A DNA stretch of 64,000 nucleotides from an uncultured Bacteroidota bacterium (GCA_903903635.1 CAIUZK010000211.1:27373-91372), one strand, 5' to 3'; positions 53,100 to 63,781 are shown, counted from the stretch's first letter. Program-made: numbers and translations. Notes: generated by a model not told the origin, from the letters alone.

Positions 53100-56000
53100 T
53101 TATCTTAACAAGGTTACATTGCCTTGATGATGCTCTTTCTGACCATCTTTAAACACAGCATCTATCAGGTAGATATAAACACCTTCTGGTTGCTGTACGT
53201 TGTTTAATCGGCCATCCCATCCCCGGCCATCCAGTGTATTGGTAGCAAATATTTCCTGTCCCCAGCGATTAAAGATATGCATACTGAATTCAGTTAGTCC
53301 GCTGGAAAGTAATGTACGGGGGAAGAAATAGTCATTCACCCCATCGCCATTAGGAGTAAAAGCATTGGGTATATCCATGAAGCAATCATTCTTCACCAAT
53401 ATAGAATCGGTAGTGCTACAACCGTGCTGAGTGACGATAACATAGTATTGACCTGGCTCAACGATGGAAATACCGGGTGTGGTTTCTCCTGTGTTCCAAT
53501 ACCACCTCGTGTTCTTTGAAGTTGCATTCAGTTTATCCAATAACTGTATAGGCTCACTTCCAGGGCATATTGCAGTATCTCCGCCAATATTAACAGATGG
53601 CTGGCCAAAAATGTGGATCAGCCTGCTCACACTGGTATCGGGACAAGCCCTGTACAATGCCTCAACAAAAACGATATAGTCACCTGCCGAACTAAATACG
53701 TGAGAAATCGGATTTTGATTTAATGCAGTATCTTCGGGTCCAAATCCCCATTTTATGCCTGTGAGACCGGATGTGGCAAAAATCCCCTTGAATACAATAG
53801 CTGTTCCTCCGCAATTGGTACTATCACTGGCTGTCATACTTATTGCACTGCTTGAGTCTACAGTAAATAGCCTTTTTACAGTATCAAAGCAGGGCACATA
53901 ATTTGAAACGGCAAGGATTACATTATAATTGCCTGGGTGCTTAAAGGTATGCGATGCATCTGTACTGGCAGCGGTTCCGCCATCACCAAATATCCATTTA
54001 TAGGTTAGCAGTGTACCAGTAGAAGTATTGGTAAATAAAACCGGCGTATTCATACATGCGAAACTATCTGGTACCGATGTAAACCCGGCATTGATCAGGT
54101 TATCGAGAATTACCGGCTGCACAGTACTGTCAAAGCATTTGGTATTGGTTATGTAAAGCTTAATAGAATCTACACCCGGACTATGGTAAACATGCACCGG
54201 ATTAACATCAGTACTCGAATCCCCGTCTCCAAAAAACCAACGATAAGTAAGGTCAGAAGCAGGCCAGGAAGTATTGGTTATTACAACAGTATCACCACCA
54301 CATCCCTTATACAATTTATAAGTGAAACCGGGAATAATCGGAGGTGCTTTAAGGGTAACAGGACCCAAAACATTGGATACACATACACCGCCAGTGTTTG
54401 CCACAAAATTACTGTAAATACCTTCGCATAAGCCAGACATGGTTACCGTGCTATCCGGCCCGATGATTATGCTGAAAGGCGGGAAAGGAACCCCATTGAA
54501 ATTATAATTAATGGTATCAGTTTGCCCTGGATGCAATCCATAAAGCTTTATTGTGCCATTGCAGAATCCGCACTTTGTGGGATTGGTAAACCCAATTGCC
54601 CGCATTGTGAATGGCGGTACGGTTAGATTGGCCGGGCCTAACGTGTTAGAAACACATACGCCACCGGTTCTTGCTATGAAATTATCATAGACACCAAAGC
54701 ATAACCCGGTAAGATGAACCTGGCTGTCGGCAGGTATTAATGCAACTATTGGCGTAGCCGCAACCCCGTTGTAAGTATACGAAATAGTATCGGTTTCTCC
54801 CGGATGAAGTCCGTATATAGTAATGGTTCCATTGCAAATACCACAATAATCAGGATTGGTCCAGCTTAGGGCTCTAACAGTAAACGGAGGCACTGTTAAA
54901 GTAATAGGCCCTAATGTATTAGACACACATACGCCGCCCGTTCTGGCAATGAAATTGCTGTATACACCGGCACATAAACCGGTTAACACGGCCATGCTGT
55001 CTGGTCCTATAAAACGCACCACCGATGGCTGAGGCACACCTCCGAAATTGTATGATATGGTATCGCTTTCGCCAGGATGAAGTCCATAAATAGTTATCGT
55101 ACCATTGCAAATACCGCAATAATCAGGATTGGTACCGCTCAACGCTCTCACTGTAAATGGGGGCACGGTCAATGTCACTGGTCCGAGAGTATTCGACACG
55201 CATGTGCCGGCGGTACGGGCAATGAAGTTGGCATATACTCCTGAGCACAGGCCGGTAATAACTATCTGGCTATCTGCCGGCACCAATCTTACAATCGGTG
55301 GCTGAGCCACTCCATTATAAGTATAGAGTATTGAATCAGTCTCTCCAGGATGAACGCCATAAATTGTTATCGAACCATCACATATTCCGCAATAGGAAGG
55401 ATTAACATGACTTAATGCCCTGATGGTAAACGGAGGCACCGTTAAAGTAACAGGCCCCAGCGAGTTGGAAACGCAGGAGCTTCCGGCATGAGCGACAAAA
55501 TTACTGTATGTTCCTGCGCATAGTCCCGTAATAGTTACGGTACTATCTATAGGTATAAGGAAAGAAACCGGGGGTTGAGGAACGCCACCCTTAGTATAAT
55601 AGATGGTATCTGTACCTCCGGGATGCAAACCATATAATGTTACTGTTCCATTGCATATACCACAGTAATCAGGATTAGTGGATGTTATTGCACGTATTGT
55701 GAATGGAGGAACTGTAAGTGTTACAGGTCCAAGCATATTTGACACACACACACCTGCTGTTTTAGCAATAAAAGTTGAATATACGCCTGCACATAGCCCG
55801 GTCAGATGAACCTGGCTATCAGCAGGAATTAAAATGATCACAGACGGTTGAGGTATCCCTCCAAATGTATAGGTAATGGTATCCAATTGCCCGGGATGCA
55901 GCCCGTACAAAGTAATTGTTCCGTTACAAACTCCGCAGAAAACAGGATTGGTGGACGTAAGTGCACGCATTGTAAACGGAGGATTCGTTAATGTAACGGG

Positions 56001-57731
56001 CCCGGCAATATTCGAAACACAATAGCCGTAGGTTACAGTTATTCCGGTATAAACACCCGCACCAAGTCCAGTTAAGGTCACAGAACCGTCTCCGGCAACT
56101 ATGCTCACAACCGGAGGTTGAATCACGCCACCAACAGAATACTTTATGGTATCCGATGTACCTACAACAAGATTGTGCAGCTTAATAGTACCATCATAAA
56201 TGCCGCAATAACTTGGGTTTGTAAAAGAAGGTGCAAGAGTAACTGGTGTTGGTCCGGGTATAGTAATGGTAGCAGAACCTTTACACCCACCTGCCGCTGC
56301 TGAATAAATAGTAAGTATGTAAGTACCCGGCGCAATACTATCGGTAAATGCCCCTGTAACTCCGCTGAAATACTGTATTGTATCAATACCTGAAGAAACA
56401 CGCACAAACCATGGACTGCCGCCTCCTGTTGGAATAATGTTGATAAACGCTTTATGTACACAGGAAGCTGAAACGATTAAGGAATAGCTGATCAATGGTT
56501 GGGTAACTATTGTAATGGTATAGGCTATTGTTTGTGTACCCGACAACGGACAATTATTATCGGTATAGGTAACATAGAATGTATATACACCAGCAGCAAC
56601 GCCAGTAGAAGTCCAGCTAAGAGTACAATGTGGATGAGGTGTGCCGTTGCCCGTAGTTACGAAAGATGATCCGGTAGGTAATCCTGTTACTGAAACAGTA
56701 ATATTGTTTAAAGTATCCGTTTCAGTTGGATTTATCTGAAATGAAAAAGGGCCTGTGTTCTGGCATATCTGGAAATGTGTAGGATCAGCAATGGTTCCGG
56801 CCGTTGCTCCGGATAAACTTCCGGTAGGGGGAATATTGGTGCAAGTCTGCACCAGGAAGGTCATCTCTCTCTGGCTGGTTCCCCGGAATGCCCCGCCATG
56901 AAATTCCTCAATGTTGTATACTACTACTGCCCTTGCCGTAAGTGTAGGAAAAAAAGAAATCTGCCCGGTATGCTGATCGAATATCCAGCTTGAAGCTGTT
57001 AGTGGATTTGTAGCAGTATAAGTTCCCAGATAAGATACAGGTCCTCCCGGAGGACATCCGTTTTGAGCAGGTACCAGAAAAAATATCAAACTATCTCCAT
57101 CAGGATCAACGGCACCAGGGTTATAATTGTCATTATTATCCAGACAGAAGAAAGGTGTTGGCACGTTGGTAAGCAACGGACTTGAATTGTGTGTAACTGT
57201 ATTATTCAATGTATCTACCAGTTCAATGCAAGTAACAGGCGACGTAATGATATTGGATATTGACAATGCCCTTCCTGCCGAAGTACCTGTAAGTTGCCCC
57301 ATGAAAAGAAAACGCCAGTAAGCCGATGGTCCGGACACAGTGTAATTTGCTGTGTATACAAATTTTTTTATTCCGGGAATGGTATACGATGTGTTGGTGC
57401 ATTGGGTTAAACTAATATCCGCCGGACAAACCGGGGTAATTTCAACACCTGCAGAAGGCGCTTGTATAGTTAGATTGATAGTATTGATTAAGGTATTCCC
57501 GTTAAAAATTTGAATTTCAGGGGCAGCCGTTGATAAGGCTGCAAATGCTCCGGTTGTTGCAGCCGAACCGCAATCTCCGTATGCAATCAGTGTGATTTTA
57601 TATGTATTTCCGCTTACCCAGGTATAAAACAAATCCATACCCACCAGATGGTTGGCAAATGAATTAAAACTCAATAGAGCCAGTACAATAGTACTAATTA
57701 ACCGATTCAGACAGGCGGGTACTTTTTTCAT
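53100..57731 (-). CDS. Giant T9SS type B surface protein with seven ~91-residue repeats and PKD domains
   Basis: A 1543-residue secreted protein. A signal peptide precedes a conserved N-terminal domain (about 27-300), starting HLVGMDLFYTW and ending QREMTFLVQTC. An Ig-like region follows. Then come seven tandem repeats (about 505-1130) with CGICNGTITIYGLHPG, DTISY, LTGLCAGVYSNF and CVSNTLGPVTLTVPPF. Three PKD domains (YRWFFGDGD, YKWIFGDGG types) follow. The last ~90 residues are a gliding-motility-associated C-terminal domain (AFTPNGDGVNDYF, FNRWGQEIF, GNVTLLR) that directs T9SS export. It is probably an adhesin or gliding-related surface filament. It is paralogous to the next gene. Confidence 0.88.
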   Translation of the reverse strand: MKKVPACLNRLISTIVLALLSFNSFANHLVGMDLFYTWVSGNTYKITLIAYGDCGSAATTGAFAALSTAAPEIQIFNGNTLINTINLTIQAPSAGVEITPVCPADISLTQCTNTSYTIPGIKKFVYTANYTVSGPSAYWRFLFMGQLTGTSAGRALSISNIITSPVTCIELVDTLNNTVTHNSSPLLTNVPTPFFCLDNNDNYNPGAVDPDGDSLIFFLVPAQNGCPPGGPVSYLGTYTATNPLTASSWIFDQHTGQISFFPTLTARAVVVYNIEEFHGGAFRGTSQREMTFLVQTCTNIPPTGSLSGATAGTIADPTHFQICQNTGPFSFQINPTETDTLNNITVSVTGLPTGSSFVTTGNGTPHPHCTLSWTSTGVAAGVYTFYVTYTDNNCPLSGTQTIAYTITIVTQPLISYSLIVSASCVHKAFINIIPTGGGSPWFVRVSSGIDTIQYFSGVTGAFTDSIAPGTYILTIYSAAAGGCKGSATITIPGPTPVTLAPSFTNPSYCGIYDGTIKLHNLVVGTSDTIKYSVGGVIQPPVVSIVAGDGSVTLTGLGAGVYTGITVTYGYCVSNIAGPVTLTNPPFTMRALTSTNPVFCGVCNGTITLYGLHPGQLDTITYTFGGIPQPSVIILIPADSQVHLTGLCAGVYSTFIAKTAGVCVSNMLGPVTLTVPPFTIRAITSTNPDYCGICNGTVTLYGLHPGGTDTIYYTKGGVPQPPVSFLIPIDSTVTITGLCAGTYSNFVAHAGSSCVSNSLGPVTLTVPPFTIRALSHVNPSYCGICDGSITIYGVHPGETDSILYTYNGVAQPPIVRLVPADSQIVITGLCSGVYANFIARTAGTCVSNTLGPVTLTVPPFTVRALSGTNPDYCGICNGTITIYGLHPGESDTISYNFGGVPQPSVVRFIGPDSMAVLTGLCAGVYSNFIARTGGVCVSNTLGPITLTVPPFTVRALSWTNPDYCGICNGTITIYGLHPGETDTISYTYNGVAATPIVALIPADSQVHLTGLCFGVYDNFIARTGGVCVSNTLGPANLTVPPFTMRAIGFTNPTKCGFCNGTIKLYGLHPGQTDTINYNFNGVPFPPFSIIIGPDSTVTMSGLCEGIYSNFVANTGGVCVSNVLGPVTLKAPPIIPGFTYKLYKGCGGDTVVITNTSWPASDLTYRWFFGDGDSSTDVNPVHVYHSPGVDSIKLYITNTKCFDSTVQPVILDNLINAGFTSVPDSFACMNTPVLFTNTSTGTLLTYKWIFGDGGTAASTDASHTFKHPGNYNVILAVSNYVPCFDTVKRLFTVDSSSAISMTASDSTNCGGTAIVFKGIFATSGLTGIKWGFGPEDTALNQNPISHVFSSAGDYIVFVEALYRACPDTSVSRLIHIFGQPSVNIGGDTAICPGSEPIQLLDKLNATSKNTRWYWNTGETTPGISIVEPGQYYVIVTQHGCSTTDSILVKNDCFMDIPNAFTPNGDGVNDYFFPRTLLSSGLTEFSMHIFNRWGQEIFATNTLDGRGWDGRLNNVQQPEGVYIYLIDAVFKDGQKEHHQGNVTLLR

Positions 57732-58168
57732 AGAATTACTTCATTTCAATCATCATCAATCTAATGAATCACTGCCAGAGCATTTAGACTTAAAAGTGTT
57801 TATATGGTTTAATACAGTACACTAAAATTATTATTATTTTCTTTCATTTCAAAATGAAAAATGAAAAAAAATATTTAATTAACATATACTGATCACCACT
57901 CTATTCTTGAATCAATACAACTGTAAACCAGCAAAAAACTATTTCAATTTAACTAAGGGCTTGTAAGAAAATAAAGGTTACTTTTTATCTTGTTCTTTTC
58001 CATTTTTGCTTCGTTGTAAAAGTCTTTAAATAGCTCACTATTCGCAGATTTTACGCCTTGCAAAAAAGAAAAATAACTGCGTCAAAAAGCAACCTTTATT
58101 TCCTTACAAGCCCTAATATAGCCGTTCTTAAAAATCAGAACGGTTATATTGGATAAATATATCTCTTG
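57732..58168. other. Intergenic with palindromic element
   Basis: A 437-bp AT-rich spacer between the two giant genes, holding palindromic element copy B (57957-58113). No gene seen. Confidence 0.6.
57957..58113. repeat. Palindromic intergenic element, copy B (complete)
   Basis: A 157-bp element with ~30-bp terminal inverted repeats: GGGCTTGTAAGAAAATAAAG on the left, and CTTTATTTCCTTACAAGCCC on the right. It is flanked by TAA on both sides (57954-57956 and 58114-58116), a possible 3-bp target duplication. The core (TTGTTCTTTTCCATTTTTGC to ACGCCTTGCAAAAAAGAA) matches copies A and C. Its arms differ from theirs but still pair with each other. Confidence 0.82.
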
Positions 58169-61100
58169 TTATCTTAACAAAGTTACATTTCCCTGATGAT
58201 GCTCTATTTGCCCGTCTTTAAACCTGGCATCTATTACATAAATATATACACCTTCGGGTTGTGCCTTATCATTAAAATTACCATCCCAACCTCTGCCATC
58301 AACTGCTGATGTTTCGAATATTTCCTGTCCCCAACGGTTATAAATACTCATTTTGAAGGAAACTAACCCTTTGGTAAGTATTTGTCGTGGATAGAAATAA
58401 TCATTGGTTCCATCGCCATTTGGTGAAAATACATTCGGAATATCCATGTAACAATCCTTTAGTACAACTACTGTATCTGTGGCAGTACAGCCATCAAGAG
58501 TTACAATATTTACATAAGTACCTGGTTTGGTAATAGTGATACCCGGCGTTGTTTCACCTGTATTCCATTTCCATCTTGCCAAAGGATTGAACTCATTGCG
58601 GTCATCCTTAATGGTAACCGGATTACCTCCGGGGCAAATGGCAAAATCCGGTCCCATAAATATACTTGGATACGGATATACTATGATATTGCGCGTTGCT
58701 GAATTGCTTGGGCATGATCTGTATTTAACATCCAGAGTTACTACCATATGTCCAATATAAGATGATGTATCATAAGCATGCAATAGAGGATTCTGGTTCA
58801 GAATAACTGTACCATCGCCGAATGACCATGTTACCATGGTATCTCCCAGTGTAGAATAAATTCCCCTGAAAGTTATTGCTTCACCCTGACAGATCACGCT
58901 ATCGGTTGTAAGTATAGTTACAGCGCTATTTGAGTCTATAGAAATTGTCTTGATCATGGTATCATAACATGGGGTATAATACGTAGGTACAGGTATCATA
59001 TTCTCATTTGCAATCAGCATGATTTTACGTGTACCGGTATAAGTATACACATGTGTAGGATTTATAGCAGTGCTGGTTGTTCCATCGCCAAAGTACCAGT
59101 TATAGGTTGGATTAGTACCGGTTGAAATGTTTGTGAATGTAACCAGACTATCCTGGCAAACAAAAGGATCAGGAACAAATGTAAATCCTGCGTGGATATA
59201 GTTATCAAATGTCTTGGTCAGGATGAAGCTATCCACGCATTTTGTATTTGTAATGTATAGCTTAATAGTCACAGTGTTTGTTGTGGTATTAGTATATACA
59301 TGCCATGGATTTGGTGAAGTACTGGTCAGACCATCCCCGAAATTCCATTGATAAGTCAGATCAGCCGCCGGTACAGATGTATTGTGGAAGAATATTGTAT
59401 CTCCATGACAACCATAGTGTACAGTAGTATCAAATCCTGCCTGAATTCCAGGTGCCGTAAGATTGAACGGACCATTACGGGTAGCATTACATAATCCGGC
59501 TGTGTTAGCAATATAATTTGTATACTGACCACCACATAACCCAGACACAATGATCATACTATCCAATCCAATAAAGTGACTTAAAGTTCCTATTGTAATC
59601 GGGCCGCCTCCCCAAGGCTGGTAAGAGTAATTTATAGTATCCAGTTGTCCCGGATGTAAACCCCAAAGGGTATCCACTCCATCACAGAATCCACACTTGG
59701 AAGGGTTTTTCGTAGTAACTGTTCTGAAAATAAACGGTGGATTATATAATGTAATAACAGGCACGTTATTTATAGTCTTACACAAACCTTCTTTTGCAAT
59801 AATACTGTCATACACGCCGGCCAGAAGTCCCGTAATAGTAAACGAACTATCGGGCAAGACGACAAATCCGATCGCAGGCTGCAGTACTCCGTTAAACCGG
59901 TAATATACAGTATCGGCATGTCCAGGTGTCAATCCATGAATCCTGATCTTACCATCCTGAGCGCCGCAATATGTTGGGCTGTCAGATGTTGCAGTAATAG
60001 CGAACGTATCAGGCAACACATTGATTTGTACGTACTGGCTACAGTCATTGCTTACACTGGTAAAAATAGTTAAAGTATAGAGTCCGGGGGCAAGACTATC
60101 TACGAATGCCGATGTATCGAATGTAAATACCTGGAATGTATCCGTAGAATCCGGCCAAGGGCCTGAGACCTTTATGGTCCATGGTTTTCCTGTTCCACCC
60201 GGCATGATCCAATAGGCCGCCTTCTGGCTACATGTTGGCAATGAAATGAGTGAATCCCGGATTGTAGGAACAGGTAGTATCTCTACTGAAAAGGCAACAG
60301 TATTTGTACCAACCAGCGGACAGTGATTATCTGTATAAGTAAGGTAGAATACATAGTCACCAGGAATGATAATTGAGGTATTACCAGTAACAGTGGCATG
60401 AGGATGTGGCGTACCATTGCCTGTAACTGAAAACAATAACCCACCGGATAATCCTGTTGCTGTAATTGTAATATTCAAAGTTGTATCAGTTAATTCTATT
60501 GGATTCATTTGCAAAGTAAAAATTCCGGAATTGGCACAACCATAATAATGCGTTGGATCAATACGATGAATACCCCCCCCAAATCCTGTATCAATATTTC
60601 CAACAGGTTCACTATTAGAACAATCCTTAACAAGGAAAGTCATTTCACGTTGCATAGTACCAACTTTTATTGGGATCACATTTGCTACACGCACAACTTC
60701 GCGAATACGGTTATTGCGGTAATCAGAAATGATACGATTACCTTTTACATCACTTACTACAAACAACATACTATCAAGTTCAGCGCCCAGCGGCACACCT
60801 CCATCACCTAAAAATCCAGGTGTACCGTTACCATCCAGTGTGGTAATGTACTTACAGGTATTCACCATGCGGATACGGTTATTCAGGTGATCAGCGATAA
60901 GCATTTGCCCGTTATTATCTATAAATACTCCGGTAGGATTATTAAGATGTGATCCCAATGCAAGCGCTCCGTCTCCTGAAAATCCGGCAGCCGATGGCAG
61001 AGGCAATGTGCCTACTACTGTGGTAATTACACCACCCGGAGAAATAGCCCTGATGGCATTATTTCGTGAATCAGCAAAATATACTGTAGATGTTGCATCT

Positions 61101-62665
61101 ACATACAACCCGTAAGGATTGTTGATATTGGCAGTAGTCGCTACAACCCCTTCTATAGAAGAACCAGCAATACCGGTACCAGCAATTGTATTAATTACCC
61201 CAGCCGCATTAATACGGCGAATGCGTTCATTTGCTGTATCTGAAATATAAATATTGCCTGCGGCATCTGCAAATACTGCTATGGGACTATTTAACTGGCA
61301 GGTAGCAGCCGCAGCAGGGCCTAAATCACCAGCAAATCCCGGAGTTCCGTTTCCGGCTATTGTGCTGATGATGCCGCCTGGAGTTACTTTACGAATAGCA
61401 TGATTATTCATATCGGCTATGAAAAGATTGCCTGCAGCATCCAATGCAATACCCATAGGGTGATTAAGATTGGCTGTAATTGCCGTACCTCCATCTCCTG
61501 TATATCCGGCAGTACCGGTACCGGCCACGGTAGTAACAGTACCCCCGGCAGCAATTTTTCTAACCCTGTTATTAAAGCAATCAGCAAAATAAATATCACC
61601 TGTTGAATTAATAACTACCCCTGCCGGTCTGTTCAATTGGGCTGAAAGTCCAGGACCACCATCGCCACCATATCCAGCCACCCCGGTACCGGCTATTGAA
61701 GTCATTTTGCCCAGTGTATCGTCTCTGTATTCCTGCACATTGTAAACTACTACTGAACGTTGAGCATAAGCAGGAATAAAACACAATTGACCGGTATAAG
61801 GATCAAAACTGTAACTTGCAGGAGTAGCATCATGCACGGTTAATGGATGGTCTCCGGTACATAATGGGCCTCCGGGATATTGATTAGAAACATAAGAACA
61901 GAATGTACCTGCTACATTGCAATTTGTTCCACTGGTACCGTTATTAGGAATAATTAGAGAGAAAGCCAAACTATCGCCAGCTGGTTCACCTGGCCCAATA
62001 TCATTTAGGTCAACAGCACCAGGATTATAACATGATTTCAATAATGAATCATGGCAAAAATAGGGAATAGGCTCAACAGTAAGTACCGGACTTGAGTTAT
62101 GCCCCCTTGTATTATTCATACTGTTGTTGAGTGTATCAATCAAACCCATAATTGTTCCACCCGGATTAAACAGATTGGTAATCGCTACAGCTCTTCCTGC
62201 TCCTGCACCTGTACCATTATTTCCGGTATAAATCAATCTCCAATATGCCGACAAATGAGGGAAAATATATTGGTTGCTGTATACGAATTTCTTAATCCCC
62301 GGCAACGAAGATGAGGGAACTGAACATTGGTCAAAAGCAAGCGAATCGGGGCAAACCGGTGTTACCTCAAGTCCGGTATTGGGAGCCTGAATTGCCAGAC
62401 TGATGTTTGTCACATTAGTTGCTCCATCATTTATGCATATAAATGGTGAAGAGGTTGGCAAGGTAGAAAATGACCCTGCGCTTGCAGGACCACAATCTCC
62501 ATAGAGATTAACTGTAATTACGTAGGTATTACAGGTACCTGCTACCCACTTGTAGCTTAACTCAGCTCCAACTATATGTGATGCATAAGTATTTATGCTC
62601 ATCATTATGATAATGATGCCCGAAAGAAACAGGCCGCGCAAATAGGATGGTAGATTTTTTTTCAT
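58169..62665 (-). CDS. Giant T9SS type B surface protein with a nested NHL propeller
   Basis: A 1498-residue paralogue of the downstream giant protein. The signal peptide is followed by the same N-terminal domain (HIVGAELSYKW). Right after VVVYNVQEY the chain enters an NHL-repeat propeller of about six blades (TSIAGTGVAGYGGDGGPG, then AGNLFIADMNNHAIRKV and the like, about residues 325-645). It then returns to the domain at GTMQREMTFLVKDC. Next are Ig-like parts, two Cys-repeat units (CGAQDG, CGFCDG), three PKD domains and the gliding-motility C-terminal domain ending GNVTLLR. The frame opens at 62692, but the signal peptide starts at ATG 62665. Confidence 0.87.
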   Translation of the reverse strand: MKKNLPSYLRGLFLSGIIIIMMSINTYASHIVGAELSYKWVAGTCNTYVITVNLYGDCGPASAGSFSTLPTSSPFICINDGATNVTNISLAIQAPNTGLEVTPVCPDSLAFDQCSVPSSSLPGIKKFVYSNQYIFPHLSAYWRLIYTGNNGTGAGAGRAVAITNLFNPGGTIMGLIDTLNNSMNNTRGHNSSPVLTVEPIPYFCHDSLLKSCYNPGAVDLNDIGPGEPAGDSLAFSLIIPNNGTSGTNCNVAGTFCSYVSNQYPGGPLCTGDHPLTVHDATPASYSFDPYTGQLCFIPAYAQRSVVVYNVQEYRDDTLGKMTSIAGTGVAGYGGDGGPGLSAQLNRPAGVVINSTGDIYFADCFNNRVRKIAAGGTVTTVAGTGTAGYTGDGGTAITANLNHPMGIALDAAGNLFIADMNNHAIRKVTPGGIISTIAGNGTPGFAGDLGPAAAATCQLNSPIAVFADAAGNIYISDTANERIRRINAAGVINTIAGTGIAGSSIEGVVATTANINNPYGLYVDATSTVYFADSRNNAIRAISPGGVITTVVGTLPLPSAAGFSGDGALALGSHLNNPTGVFIDNNGQMLIADHLNNRIRMVNTCKYITTLDGNGTPGFLGDGGVPLGAELDSMLFVVSDVKGNRIISDYRNNRIREVVRVANVIPIKVGTMQREMTFLVKDCSNSEPVGNIDTGFGGGIHRIDPTHYYGCANSGIFTLQMNPIELTDTTLNITITATGLSGGLLFSVTGNGTPHPHATVTGNTSIIIPGDYVFYLTYTDNHCPLVGTNTVAFSVEILPVPTIRDSLISLPTCSQKAAYWIMPGGTGKPWTIKVSGPWPDSTDTFQVFTFDTSAFVDSLAPGLYTLTIFTSVSNDCSQYVQINVLPDTFAITATSDSPTYCGAQDGKIRIHGLTPGHADTVYYRFNGVLQPAIGFVVLPDSSFTITGLLAGVYDSIIAKEGLCKTINNVPVITLYNPPFIFRTVTTKNPSKCGFCDGVDTLWGLHPGQLDTINYSYQPWGGGPITIGTLSHFIGLDSMIIVSGLCGGQYTNYIANTAGLCNATRNGPFNLTAPGIQAGFDTTVHYGCHGDTIFFHNTSVPAADLTYQWNFGDGLTSTSPNPWHVYTNTTTNTVTIKLYITNTKCVDSFILTKTFDNYIHAGFTFVPDPFVCQDSLVTFTNISTGTNPTYNWYFGDGTTSTAINPTHVYTYTGTRKIMLIANENMIPVPTYYTPCYDTMIKTISIDSNSAVTILTTDSVICQGEAITFRGIYSTLGDTMVTWSFGDGTVILNQNPLLHAYDTSSYIGHMVVTLDVKYRSCPSNSATRNIIVYPYPSIFMGPDFAICPGGNPVTIKDDRNEFNPLARWKWNTGETTPGITITKPGTYVNIVTLDGCTATDTVVVLKDCYMDIPNVFSPNGDGTNDYFYPRQILTKGLVSFKMSIYNRWGQEIFETSAVDGRGWDGNFNDKAQPEGVYIYVIDARFKDGQIEHHQGNVTLLR

Positions 62666-63364
62666 AAAAAAGTATAAAAAAATTTGTTGCAATTATACAG
62701 ATTACTTACCCGTTCTATATAAGACAGATAAAAAGTAAAAATAGTTTGTCAAAACGTAAAAATAACTATTTTCTCACAAAAAATGAAAAAGAAGATTTCC
62801 CCAATTATCAAAATCGCATTAAATATAAATTTTATGTTGTTTTTTTTGAAGTGATTTTATTAAAAACAATACAAATCGCACAATAGAAAAATATAATTAT
62901 TACTGATAATTATTACTTCTGATTAAATTTTTAAGACCTACCCCTCCTAATGCATTAATCTAAATTGCATTTAAAATGAACTGTTTATTTAGGTATTTAT
63001 TTTTATATATTAAATTACTAATTGCAGTGAAGTGCGAAAAAAACATTTTGCCTGGCCCCCTTCCCGTCTTGTCATTTTTTTTTCAATGCTATCTGTGGAA
63101 TCAAATCGTCCAGAAAAAAGGAAATCTACCTTGTCAGTATACACACCAGAAAATAATGAGTATTAAAAAAATATTAAGCCTTATTATTGGTACTGCTATA
63201 AATTTATGAAGATGTCTATTAAAACAAGCCAACAAAATGCTATCGAACAACATAATATATTCAGGCATCTGTATAATTGTTTGTTAAACCTCACATTGCC
63301 ATATCGAATACATGTACCTACACATTAAATTGCGGTCGAATTCTTAAAATAAAAAGGGTAATTT
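62666..63364. other. AT-rich intergenic region, nothing recognised
   Basis: About 700 bp, strongly AT-rich. One 77-codon frame (62976-63209) is rich in Leu/Phe/Lys as expected for chance AT-rich DNA and has no family resemblance. No RNA gene or clear promoter was seen. Confidence 0.5.
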
Positions 63365-63781
63365 ATGGAACGTAAAGATTTTTTGAAGCAATCATTAGCT
63401 CTGTGTGGCCTCTCTCTAATTCCTGCCGGCATCATCCAGAGTTGCAGCAAGCAAAACTTTGCCGGACCTGCAAATGTCAATTTTACACTTGACCTGTCTT
63501 CATCAGCCAATGCGGCTCTGAATATAGTTGGAGGTTCATTGCTTACCAATGGTGTTCTGGTAATCCACACTACAGCATCTGTTTACCATGCATTGTCTCC
63601 CACTTGCACACATGCAGGATGTACAGTTAATTACAGTCCGGGTAGCGGGGTAGTTATTTGCCCTTGCCATGGCGGCACTTTCAATGCGACAACCGGCGCG
63701 GTTCTTGGCGGACCACCACCCTCTGGCCTGACTACGTACACAGTTACACAAGCCGGAACTATTTTGACGATCAAATCGTAA
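63365..63781 (+). CDS. Rieske [2Fe-2S] domain protein, membrane-anchored
   Basis: A 138-residue protein. The N-terminus (MERKDFLKQSLALCGLSLIP) is an RKDFL Tat-like signal followed by a lipobox-like IQSC. The Rieske cluster motifs CTHAGC (about 79-84) and CPCHGG (about 98-103) supply two Cys and two His ligands. It ends with PPPSGLTTYTV, the usual proline loop. It is probably an exported electron carrier. No partner oxygenase or cytochrome gene is in view, so its redox partner is unknown. Confidence 0.88.
   Translation: MERKDFLKQSLALCGLSLIPAGIIQSCSKQNFAGPANVNFTLDLSSSANAALNIVGGSLLTNGVLVIHTTASVYHALSPTCTHAGCTVNYSPGSGVVICPCHGGTFNATTGAVLGGPPPSGLTTYTVTQAGTILTIKS

Noticed and set aside
57957..58113. 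CRISPR or attachment site
   Set aside because: There is a single palindromic unit per place, with no regularly spaced repeats, no cas genes and no integrase nearby.
62976..63209. 77-codon frame in the AT-rich spacer
   Set aside because: Composition is that of random AT-rich DNA, with no promoter and no family resemblance.
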